From UBA6544 sp049601975 (GTDB lineage Bacteria > Pseudomonadota > Alphaproteobacteria > UBA8366), in assembly GCA_049601975.1 (NCBI GenBank), contig JBMYRC010000004.1:1-64000 (forward strand): a stretch of 64,000 bases of DNA, written 5' to 3'. The notes beneath the pieces are model-generated. The model was not told the origin of the DNA, searched no databases, and saw nothing but the letters and a program-made list of their open reading frames with translations. Positions 8,889-16,292 of the stretch are shown piece after piece. Made by a program: the position numbers and the translations under genes. Every line of letters begins with the position of its first letter. Within the stretch, counting starts at the first letter, position 1.

Positions 8889-8940
8889 TTTAATCCAATC
8901 CGGACCCGCTGGCGGTGCCGGGTCTGGGTGCTAGATTAAA
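8889..8940. promoter_or_regulatory. Long imperfect inverted repeat between divergent amidase and CaiB genes
   Basis: Nested arms TTTAATC (8889-8895) with GATTAAA (8934-8940) and CCGGACCCG (8900-8908) with CGGGTCTGG (8919-8927, one mismatch that would be G-U in RNA), around a 10-base centre. It lies in the 113-base gap between two divergent genes, so a terminator is unlikely; an operator or dispersed repeat is more plausible. Confidence 0.5.
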
Positions 8941-8980
8941 CCGGGCCTCCAATTAGTCACTATGCAAAGGAAGAATTGAC

Positions 8981-10153
8981 ATGAGCACGGGCAACGGAAA
9001 AGGCGGGCCGCTAGCGGGCCTGAAGATTTTGGAACTGGCGGGCATCGGACCGGCACCGTTGTGCTGTAGCCTCATGAGCGACCTCGGCGCGGATGTCTTG
9101 CGCCTCGACCGAAATCGAGATGCTGGATTGGGGATCGGACGCGATCGGCGCACCGACCTGACCCGACGCGGTCGCAAATCGGTCTCTGTCGACCTGAAGC
9201 ACTCGAAAGGCACCAAAACGGTACTGAAGCTCGTGGAAGAGGCCGATGTCCTTGTCGATCCGTTCCGCCCAGGTGTGACGGAGAAACTCGGCCTTGGTCC
9301 CGATGATTGTTTCGCACGGAACAAGAAGCTGATCTATGCTCGGATGACTGGCTGGGGCCAGACCGGGCCGCTCGCTCATGCCGCGGGGCATGATCTCAAC
9401 TATCTGTCATTGACGGGTATCGTCCACGCCATCGGTTCCAAGGAAAAACCGATCCCGCCGTTGAACGTTGTCGCGGATATGGGTGGTGGCGCTATGTCCA
9501 TGGCGCTTGGCATTCTGGCTGGTGTCTACGAAGCGCGAAATTCAGGGGAAGGCCAAGTCGTCGACATCTCGATGACCGAAGGCTCGGCCTATCTGGCGCT
9601 TGGCATTTACGGGATGGCTGCGGTCGGTGATTACAACCACGAGCGGGAAAGCAATTTTCTCGACGGCGGAGCGCATTTCTACGGTTGCTACGGGACCAGC
9701 GACGATAAGTTTGTCTCCATCGCCTCCATCGAAGCGAAGTTCTACGCCATCTTGCTGGATAAACTCGGCTTGGCCGGGGACAGCTCGTTGCCGCCGCAAA
9801 TGGATGAGTCGCAATGGCCCACCATGACGAAGAAGTTTGCCGGAATTTTCAAGACGAAGACTCGTGATGAATGGTGCGAGATTATGGAAGGCACGGATAT
9901 ATGTTTCGCGCCGGTCCTGACCTTTAATGAGGCGCCGGACCATCCGCACAACCAGGCGCGCGGTACTTTCGTCGATGTGGAAGGTGTTCCGCAACCTAAC
10001 CCGGCACCTCGGTTCAGCCGCACGCCAGGTTCGGTCAAAGGGGGCGCTCCGGACTACGGCGCCGATACGCGAGACGGTCTCATTGAATGGGGTTTCGACG
10101 CTGGTGAGGTGGATGCGCTTTTGGAAGAGAAAGCCGTCGGTTGGCAAGGGTAG
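8981..10153 (+). CDS. CaiB/BaiF-type CoA transferase or 2-methylacyl-CoA racemase
   Basis: Family III CoA transferase of 390 residues. Seen: the N-terminal GPLAGLKILELAGIGPAP, the Arg-rich DLTRRGRKSVSVDLK, the TGWGQTGPLAHAAGHDLNYL segment typical of the alpha-methylacyl-CoA racemase branch, and VVADMGGGAMSMALGI, whose Asp is the expected catalytic residue. Either it moves CoA between acids or epimerises a 2-methylacyl-CoA; GHDLNYLSLTG resembles the racemase branch more. It starts an operon with hyuA (9 bases downstream) and hyuB. AAGGAA precedes the ATG. Confidence 0.88.
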   Translation: MSTGNGKGGPLAGLKILELAGIGPAPLCCSLMSDLGADVLRLDRNRDAGLGIGRDRRTDLTRRGRKSVSVDLKHSKGTKTVLKLVEEADVLVDPFRPGVTEKLGLGPDDCFARNKKLIYARMTGWGQTGPLAHAAGHDLNYLSLTGIVHAIGSKEKPIPPLNVVADMGGGAMSMALGILAGVYEARNSGEGQVVDISMTEGSAYLALGIYGMAAVGDYNHERESNFLDGGAHFYGCYGTSDDKFVSIASIEAKFYAILLDKLGLAGDSSLPPQMDESQWPTMTKKFAGIFKTKTRDEWCEIMEGTDICFAPVLTFNEAPDHPHNQARGTFVDVEGVPQPNPAPRFSRTPGSVKGGAPDYGADTRDGLIEWGFDAGEVDALLEEKAVGWQG

Positions 10154-10162
10154 CGCCGCGCC

Positions 10163-12241
10163 ATGGCGCTCAGCCTCGGCAGTGATATCGGCGGTACATT
10201 CACGGATTTCGCCCTCGTCGATGGTGAGACCGGCAACATCCGGATTCACAAACGCCTGACCACGCCGGATGATCCGTCTGTAGCGGTGGAGGCGGGGGTC
10301 GCATCGTTGCTCAACGGCGATGCGACTGACCTTGCCACTCATATTCATGGGACGACCTTGGTCATCAATGCGGTGATTGAACGCAAGGGTGCCCGCACCG
10401 GGTTGATCACGACCGAGGGCTTTCGCGACGTCATCGAGATTGGCCGCGAGAAACGCTACGACGGGTGGGATCTCAAGATTAGCTTTCCGGAACCCTTGGT
10501 GGAGCGCGCTCTGCGGCTTGAGGCGATCGAGCGGGTCCATGCGGACGGCCGCGTTCTCAAGACCCTCGACCGCGAGGCATTGAAGGAAACCATCGCAGCG
10601 TTGCTGCGCGAAGGTATCGAATCCATCGCCGTTTGCCTGCTGCATTCCTACAAAAACCCGATCCATGAACAGGCGGTAAAGGCTGCTATAGAGGAACTGG
10701 CACCGGATCTGCCGATCTCACTTTCGTCGGAAGTGCTACCGGAAATCAACGAGTACGAACGTGTATCTACGACAGCGGTGAATGCATACACGAAGCCGGC
10801 GACGTCCCAATACCTGTCACGGCTCGAGGAGCGCATGAGTGGTCTAGGTGTGGGCGGTGAATTACTGTTGATGCAGTCGAGCGGCGGCATCAATTCAGCG
10901 AGGACGGCGCGGGAGTTTCCCGTCCGCATTATCGAATCCGGCCCGGCGGCAGGAGCCTTAGGGGCGGCTCACTATGCGCGCCTCGCGGGTTTGGACCATG
11001 TGTTGTCCTTCGACATGGGTGGGACGACCGCCAAGATGTGCCTAGTCCAGGAAGGCCGCGTGTCGCGCACGACGGAATTCGAAGTCGCCCATGTCCACCG
11101 TTTCAAGCGCGGCAGCGGAATCCCTGTGAAGGTTCCGGTCCTCGATCTCATGGAGATTGGTGCGGGCGGGGGGTCATTGGCGCATATCTCCGAAGTTGGC
11201 ACGCTGCAGGTGGGACCGGAGAGTGCCGGGGCCGATCCCGGCCCGGCCTGTTACGGCCAAGGGGGCACGCAACCGAGCGTCTCCGACGCGGACTTGGTAT
11301 TGGGATATCTCGATCCGGCGCATTTCCTCGGTGGTGAGATGTCATTGGATAAGGAAGCCGCCGAAGCGGCAATCCGGAATGTTGTCGCCGATCCATTAGG
11401 GCTCGACGTGACGCAAGCAGCATACGGCATCCACGGAATTGTCAACGAGAACATGGCCGCCGCGGCAAAAGTGTATGTGACCGAACACGGCGAGGACCCT
11501 GGATACTACACTCTAGTGGCCTTTGGTGGATGTGGGCCGGTACATGCGGTCGATCTGGCCCGACGGCTCGGGATCGGCAGTGTGTTGATCCCGCCGCGCG
11601 CCGGTGTAGCCTCCGCCATTGGCATGGTGGTAGCACCTGTCAGCTACGATACGGTGCGGACGAACCGGGTGCGCGTCGCGGCGGCGGACTTCACCATACT
11701 CAATACGCTCTTCACGGCGATGGCGTCGGAATGCAGCGAGCGGATGCCGGAGTCGATTGATCCATCTGAGCTGTCCTATGAACGGGCTGCGGATATGCGT
11801 TATGTGGGACAAGGCTACAACGTGGCGATCCCCCTGCCTGATGCGCCGCTATCGGACGCGAGCGCGACGGATGTGCGCGGCTGGTTTGATGAGACCTATC
11901 GCAAACTTTACGGCCGCACCTATGACGATCTGGAGCTTGAGTTCATTAATTTGCGCCTGACCGCGACCGCCCCCATGGGCAATGTATCCCTGACGACGGA
12001 AATCGGTGGCGGACAGGCGACGCCAATCGGCGAGCGCCGGGCGTACTGTCCGGTTGCTGGCAGGTTCGTGGCGCATGCGATCTTCGAGCGCGCCGATCTC
12101 TCACCGGGATTTGAATGCGCCGGGCCTGTTATCGTGCAGGAGAATGAATCCACGACGATTATAGGCAGTGACGGTAATCTGTCGGTGGATGCGCAAGGTA
12201 GTCTGTTGGTGTCCTTGGCCGGACGGGGAGGTGTGCGATGA
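10163..12241 (+). CDS. hyuA: Hydantoinase/oxoprolinase subunit A (HyuA)
   Basis: ATP-dependent cyclic amidase or acetone-carboxylase-like alpha subunit of 692 residues. The N-terminal actin-like ATPase starts SDIGGTFTDFALVD, followed by HGTTLVINAVIERKGARTG (split at the conserved TTxxxNA), the second phosphate loop LSFDMGGTTAKMCLV (residues ~280), and the glycine-rich EIGAGGGSLA. The set opens N-methylhydantoin, hydantoins or 5-oxoproline, or carboxylates ketones. It overlaps hyuB by 4 bases (ATGA), so the subunits are translationally coupled. The CoA transferase upstream suggests that the ring-opened acid is activated to a CoA ester, which is an inference. Confidence 0.93.
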   Translation: MALSLGSDIGGTFTDFALVDGETGNIRIHKRLTTPDDPSVAVEAGVASLLNGDATDLATHIHGTTLVINAVIERKGARTGLITTEGFRDVIEIGREKRYDGWDLKISFPEPLVERALRLEAIERVHADGRVLKTLDREALKETIAALLREGIESIAVCLLHSYKNPIHEQAVKAAIEELAPDLPISLSSEVLPEINEYERVSTTAVNAYTKPATSQYLSRLEERMSGLGVGGELLLMQSSGGINSARTAREFPVRIIESGPAAGALGAAHYARLAGLDHVLSFDMGGTTAKMCLVQEGRVSRTTEFEVAHVHRFKRGSGIPVKVPVLDLMEIGAGGGSLAHISEVGTLQVGPESAGADPGPACYGQGGTQPSVSDADLVLGYLDPAHFLGGEMSLDKEAAEAAIRNVVADPLGLDVTQAAYGIHGIVNENMAAAAKVYVTEHGEDPGYYTLVAFGGCGPVHAVDLARRLGIGSVLIPPRAGVASAIGMVVAPVSYDTVRTNRVRVAAADFTILNTLFTAMASECSERMPESIDPSELSYERAADMRYVGQGYNVAIPLPDAPLSDASATDVRGWFDETYRKLYGRTYDDLELEFINLRLTATAPMGNVSLTTEIGGGQATPIGERRAYCPVAGRFVAHAIFERADLSPGFECAGPVIVQENESTTIIGSDGNLSVDAQGSLLVSLAGRGGVR

Positions 12242-13920
12242 CGCAAGTGAAGCTCGATCCCATCACGCTGGAAATGTTTTGGCGGCGGCTGAACTCGACC
12301 GTCGACGAACTCGCGGCGACGCTGAAGCGGACGTCGTTCTCGACCGTGGTGCGGGACGTCAACGACTACGCGACCGCGATCTTCGACCGGGAAGCTCGGC
12401 TATTGGCGCAATCACCGGACTCAACACCGGGTCTTTGCGGGCCCTTGGGGCATATGTTGCGCTGCATGCTGCGCGACAATCCGCCCGACACCTTGGTCGA
12501 CGGTGACGTCTTGATCGGTAACAACCCCTGGGAAGGCAGTGGCCATCACAACGACATCACGGTGACGACGCCTGTGTTCTTCGAAGGTGCGTTAATCGGC
12601 TACACCGTGTCGTGCTGCCACCATGTGGATATCGGCGGACGGCGGGCCACCACGGAAAGTCGCGACAATTACGAGGAAGGCCTGCGCATCCCGCACCTGA
12701 AAATCTTCAAGGCGGGTGAGCTGAATACCGACGTGCTGGCATTTATCGAGAACAACGTGCGCTCGGCGGGAACCGTCATCGGTGATCTGCGAGCGCAGTT
12801 CGCGGCCAATCACGTTGGCTGCGAGCGGATGAAGGCTGTTTGTGTGGAGCGCGATTGGAGCAACCTGCAGGAATTGGCTGACGAGATCATTGAGCGTAGT
12901 GAGGCTTTGGCCCGCGCCGAAGTCGCGAAACTGCCCGATGGCGTCTATCGCCACAAAGCCATCATCGATATCGAAAACGGCGAGGAGGTCACCATCCGCT
13001 GTCAGGTCACGATCGCCGGCGAGACGATTGAGATCGACTATGGCGGCAGTTCGCCCCAGGTGAAGTCAGCGGTGAATTGCACCCTGACCTATGCGTCCTC
13101 TTATACGACATTCGCGGTGAACGCGGCGCTCAATTTGTCGATCAAGATCAACGAGGGCACCTTACGTGTTCTCACGATTAAAGCGGATGAAGGCACCGTC
13201 GTGAATTGCACCTTCCCGGCACCGACCTTCGCGCGCACGGCCATCGGCAATCATCTGGCGGAGATCATCTATTGCGCATTGGCGGATGCGGTGCCGGAAC
13301 GCATCGTCTCGGGCTCCGGCTCGACGCCGATGTGGGGGCAGTATCTCTTTGGAAAGAAACAGGACGGCACACCCTTCGCACCACTCAACTGCATCAACGG
13401 CGGCATGGGGGCCAGGCCCGACAGCGACGGCGTTTCGTGCCTGACTTTCCCGGTCAATGTCGGCAACACACCGGTGGAAGTGCTGGAAAGCGAAGTGCCA
13501 ATCTTGGTGACCAAGCGCGCCCTTTGGCAGGACTCAGCCGGGCCAGGTGAATTTCGCGGCGGTTTCGGTCAGGAGTTCGAGGTCGAAGTGCTGGGCGATG
13601 ATCTCGGTCCCCTCGACGACATTCTGGTAAGCTTCCGAGGCGGCCGCTTTATTCACCCTGTGCCCGGTGTACAGGGCGGTGGCGGTGCCCCCAATGGTGA
13701 ACTCTACGTTAACGGTGAACGCCAGGAGCCAGGCATCCAGCGCACCCTAGGTCCCGGTGATCGGTTCCTCTGCCGCGCCCCTGGTGGTGGCGGTTTCGGT
13801 AAGCCGTCGAAGCGCTCGGGATCCGCGATCCAACGAGAGTTGCGGGCGGGATTGGTTAGTGAAGCGTATGTGCGGGAGCACTATGGCGAAGTGAGTGCCG
13901 CCGATGCGGGTGACGATTAA
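12238..13920 (+). CDS. hyuB: Hydantoinase/oxoprolinase subunit B (HyuB)
   Basis: Partner of HyuA, 560 residues, near the usual length. Seen: the N-terminal LDPITLEMFWRRLNSTVDE, the metal-site segment VLIGNNPWEGSGHHNDITV, CHHVDIGGRR with conserved His/Asp ligands, and the C-terminal RAPGGGGFGKPSKR typical of the family. Together with HyuA it forms a hetero-oligomer in the cytoplasm. The stop TAA shares the palindrome TTAA with the stop of the convergent gene at 13917, so the two genes overlap by four bases and no terminator fits between them. Confidence 0.93.
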   Translation: MTQVKLDPITLEMFWRRLNSTVDELAATLKRTSFSTVVRDVNDYATAIFDREARLLAQSPDSTPGLCGPLGHMLRCMLRDNPPDTLVDGDVLIGNNPWEGSGHHNDITVTTPVFFEGALIGYTVSCCHHVDIGGRRATTESRDNYEEGLRIPHLKIFKAGELNTDVLAFIENNVRSAGTVIGDLRAQFAANHVGCERMKAVCVERDWSNLQELADEIIERSEALARAEVAKLPDGVYRHKAIIDIENGEEVTIRCQVTIAGETIEIDYGGSSPQVKSAVNCTLTYASSYTTFAVNAALNLSIKINEGTLRVLTIKADEGTVVNCTFPAPTFARTAIGNHLAEIIYCALADAVPERIVSGSGSTPMWGQYLFGKKQDGTPFAPLNCINGGMGARPDSDGVSCLTFPVNVGNTPVEVLESEVPILVTKRALWQDSAGPGEFRGGFGQEFEVEVLGDDLGPLDDILVSFRGGRFIHPVPGVQGGGGAPNGELYVNGERQEPGIQRTLGPGDRFLCRAPGGGGFGKPSKRSGSAIQRELRAGLVSEAYVREHYGEVSAADAGDD

Positions 13921-14813
13921 AGTTCTTTGGTGATTTTCGCCAAGGCGATTCCTGCCTCGCCCGCAATTCCGTAGGCCATGTATATCGTTCCGTCGTCATC
14001 AACAAAGATATCTGGGTCGCGGAGCTGATTGGCAGGGATGTCGATGGCGCCGCGTTCGGACGGAAGCAGCGGTAGCTCGACGCCTTCATAAACGAATTCT
14101 GGGCGCATGATCTCAATGGAATCACCGGCCCACCAATCGGATGGATCCCCGTCCATACGGAATGAGCAGGTGTAAATCACTTCCGGTGACTCGCTGATAA
14201 CTGTGTGAAACATGGTCATCTCAGTCTCGCTTCGCCGCCAGAGGGCGACGTGCCGAATGTCTTCCGGAAACCCGTTTGGGATGCCCAGCGACTCAAACGG
14301 TTGAATTCCATTTGGAGAGCGAAGCAACTCTGCGGTTCGCGCGAACGCGTAGAAGGCGCCGTCCTGCCGGAAGACCCGGAAATAGGCGGGGCCGAGAAGG
14401 GGCTCCCGGACAGTGAAGGTTAGACCGTCACTCGATTCCGCGACCCGCGTTCCTTGAATTTGTTCGCCGTCAGGCTTGTAACCGGTGCGGCCGTGAAAAT
14501 AGAGACGGATCGACTTCGCTGCGTCGTCGATATAAATCTCCGGCGAGGCGATGTGGTTGATGAAATAACTGTCCGCCAGATCGAGAATTCCGTCCTCATG
14601 GGTGCGCCATGGACCCTCGACAGTATCCGCGACCGCGAGCCGGATATAGCTGCCGTTATGGTGCGCGAAGTAGAGGTAGTAACGCCCGAGCGGATTGGCG
14701 AGCCAATCGGGTGCGCGGATCAACGAGGGGCCGTTGATATTTGTGCCCATCCTTGCATCCATATCGGGCGCAATGATCGGGCCGTTACCCAGCCGTTCAA
14801 TCTCAAAATCCAT
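13917..14813 (-). CDS. Five-bladed beta-propeller protein, glycoside hydrolase family 43-like
   Basis: Protein of 298 residues without signal peptide. Repeating strands such as GPSLIRAPDWLANPLGRYYLYFAHH, split by xxYYLYFAxH, and later DPDIFVDDDGTIYMAYGIAGE are typical of the GH43/62/68 five-bladed propellers, where the Asp at the start of a blade and a later Glu do catalysis. Candidate acids are visible (SPEIYIDD, DPDIFVDDDG), but I cannot identify all three catalytic residues and a non-enzymatic role remains possible. It lies 12 bases downstream of the ABM gene on the same strand and probably shares its transcript. Confidence 0.7.
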   Translation of the reverse strand: MDFEIERLGNGPIIAPDMDARMGTNINGPSLIRAPDWLANPLGRYYLYFAHHNGSYIRLAVADTVEGPWRTHEDGILDLADSYFINHIASPEIYIDDAAKSIRLYFHGRTGYKPDGEQIQGTRVAESSDGLTFTVREPLLGPAYFRVFRQDGAFYAFARTAELLRSPNGIQPFESLGIPNGFPEDIRHVALWRRSETEMTMFHTVISESPEVIYTCSFRMDGDPSDWWAGDSIEIMRPEFVYEGVELPLLPSERGAIDIPANQLRDPDIFVDDDGTIYMAYGIAGEAGIALAKITKEL

Positions 14814-14825
14814 CGTCGACGTCGT

Positions 14826-15113
14826 CTATTCGATTTCTTCCATTCGCTGGACGTCCGGGCGTCCGGCCATGAAGGGCCCCATTGCAGCGCCCAAGGTCTT
14901 GAAGTGATCGGAGTTGCGGTGGAACTCGGTCGCGGCTTCATCCTTGTAGCGCTCCATGAAGACGAATGTATGCGCGTCGTCGGTGCGATAGAGCTGATAG
15001 AGCAGGCAATCCGGCTCGTTCGCGTTCACCGCTTCGACGAGTTTCATCGCCGCCCCGACGAATTCGTCCGCCATACCGTCTTTCACTTTAATTGTTGCCA
15101 CGATGCCGCGCAT
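14826..15113 (-). CDS. Antibiotic-biosynthesis-monooxygenase (ABM) domain protein
   Basis: A 95-residue ferredoxin-like alpha/beta-barrel protein. MRGIVATIKVKDGMADEFV, CLLYQLYRTDDAHTFVFMERYKDE and HRNSDHFKTLGAAMGPF follow the ABM pattern, including the His in the helix after strand 3 seen in quinol monooxygenases of the YgiN type. Such proteins oxidise quinols or polyketides without cofactor, or act as small-molecule binding dimers. It is upstream of, and probably cotranscribed with, the propeller gene. A paralogue with a different sequence lies at 43563-43859. Confidence 0.82.
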   Translation of the reverse strand: MRGIVATIKVKDGMADEFVGAAMKLVEAVNANEPDCLLYQLYRTDDAHTFVFMERYKDEAATEFHRNSDHFKTLGAAMGPFMAGRPDVQRMEEIE

Positions 15114-15188
15114 TTCGCTCTCCTTTTAGGCTTGTTTGCTTTGGGTGATATTTAGCTCTGATCTTGGGTGAGGCGAGTAGGGGCATCG

Positions 15189-15267
15189 TTTGACAGGCTC
15201 AGAATGATGAAAGTGGGGAATGTTGCATTACGAAAAACGGGTCATCCTGAGCCTGTCGAAGGATGAC
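15189..15267. repeat. Intergenic inverted repeats of the GTCATCC...GGATGAC type
   Basis: Between two minus-strand genes. One palindrome has arms GTCATCC (15241-15247) and GGATGAC (15261-15267). A second copy of its core in inverted orientation (TTTGACAGGCTCAGAAT, 15189-15205) matches the complement of 15244-15260 at 15 of 17 positions, so the region can also form a large hairpin. The core CTGAGCCTGTCGAAGGATGA resembles a dispersed repeat I recall from alphaproteobacterial genomes. Confidence 0.6.
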
Positions 15268-15274
15268 TCCGCGC

Positions 15275-16180
15275 TCACCCAGGAATGATCGTCTCGCCTT
15301 GTATCTGAGTGCGGTGCAGGATTCGGGGGCGCGCGTGGTCGACCTCGGTCCGGTGATGCAAGGCGCAGCGGTTATCCCACAACAGCACGTCGCCCGGTCG
15401 CCACTTGTGGGTCCAGGTGTAATCATCTTGAGTTGCGTGCCGCCAGAGACGATCCAGTAGCGCTTCGCTGCGCTCGTTCGGCATGCCGAGAATATAGTTC
15501 GACGGCCAAACCCGACGGCGTCCAAGATAGAGTGCTTTCTTGCGCGTTGTCGGATGAATGCGCACCAGTGGATGAATGGGCCCTTCGACCTCTTCCGGCG
15601 TTGCCGGTAGCTTGGCAGTGGGGCGCAGCACACCGGCACTGTTGCGACTTGAATCGTGGAGTTGCAGTTTTCCTTGAACCGCGATGCGCATGATCTCGGG
15701 CAAGCTTTCATAAGCCAAATACTGGTTCGCGAATGAGGTATCGCCGCCGCCACCATCGGGTATGTCGATTGCGTAGAGCATGCTTCCGGCGGGCGGTTTC
15801 TCGATATAGGAATTGTCCGAATGCCACACCACCTCACCGCTGCCGAGCCCGGCATTCTCGCGCACCGGATTTCCTCGCTCGTCTAAGTTTGAGACGACGG
15901 TGATTTCGGGGTAGTCCGCAAGCAGGCTCTTTCCTTTCTTGAACCCGGCCTTGCGGAAATACTTCTGGGCGCCGCCTTCTTGGACGGGGCCAAAAATGCT
16001 GGAAGCTTTGAGCAATGCGGAATCGTCGAGTGATTGGTCGCGAAACAGCAGTACTAGATGTTTGTGCCATGCGTCGCAGAGGGCGTCGGCCACCTCCCTC
16101 GAGACATTGGAGGACAGGTCTATTCCGGAGATTTCGGCGCCGAGGGCGGAACCGCTCGGTTTAATGTCAAAACTGATCAT
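15275..16180 (-). CDS. TauD/TfdA-family 2-oxoglutarate dioxygenase (second of three)
   Basis: Fe(II)/2-oxoglutarate dioxygenase of 301 residues from the ATG at 16180 (ISFDIKPSGSALGAEISGID, the usual TauD/TfdA beginning); the open frame reaches further upstream but without family similarity. Iron ligands: EVVWHSDNSYIEKPP (His-x-Asp) and RCALHHRTEVDHARPR (distal His with following Arg). It resembles the dioxygenase at 4097-4960 more than the one at 43888. It is divergent from the selenoprotein gene across 112 bases, which suggests shared control. Confidence 0.88.
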   Translation of the reverse strand: MISFDIKPSGSALGAEISGIDLSSNVSREVADALCDAWHKHLVLLFRDQSLDDSALLKASSIFGPVQEGGAQKYFRKAGFKKGKSLLADYPEITVVSNLDERGNPVRENAGLGSGEVVWHSDNSYIEKPPAGSMLYAIDIPDGGGGDTSFANQYLAYESLPEIMRIAVQGKLQLHDSSRNSAGVLRPTAKLPATPEEVEGPIHPLVRIHPTTRKKALYLGRRRVWPSNYILGMPNERSEALLDRLWRHATQDDYTWTHKWRPGDVLLWDNRCALHHRTEVDHARPRILHRTQIQGETIIPG

Positions 16181-16292
16181 ATCTAAATAGTCGAGCTGTG
16201 ACCCACGATTGACAAGACCCCATCCTTGCCGTCGCCGCAGGGTGGGCGATATTCCTTGGCAACAGGTTTCATTTTCGGGAAGGAGAACGTCC

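Noticed and set aside
9542..10666. 374-codon minus-strand open frame across CaiB and HyuA
   Set aside because: Runs over two well-supported genes on the other strand and resembles no family.
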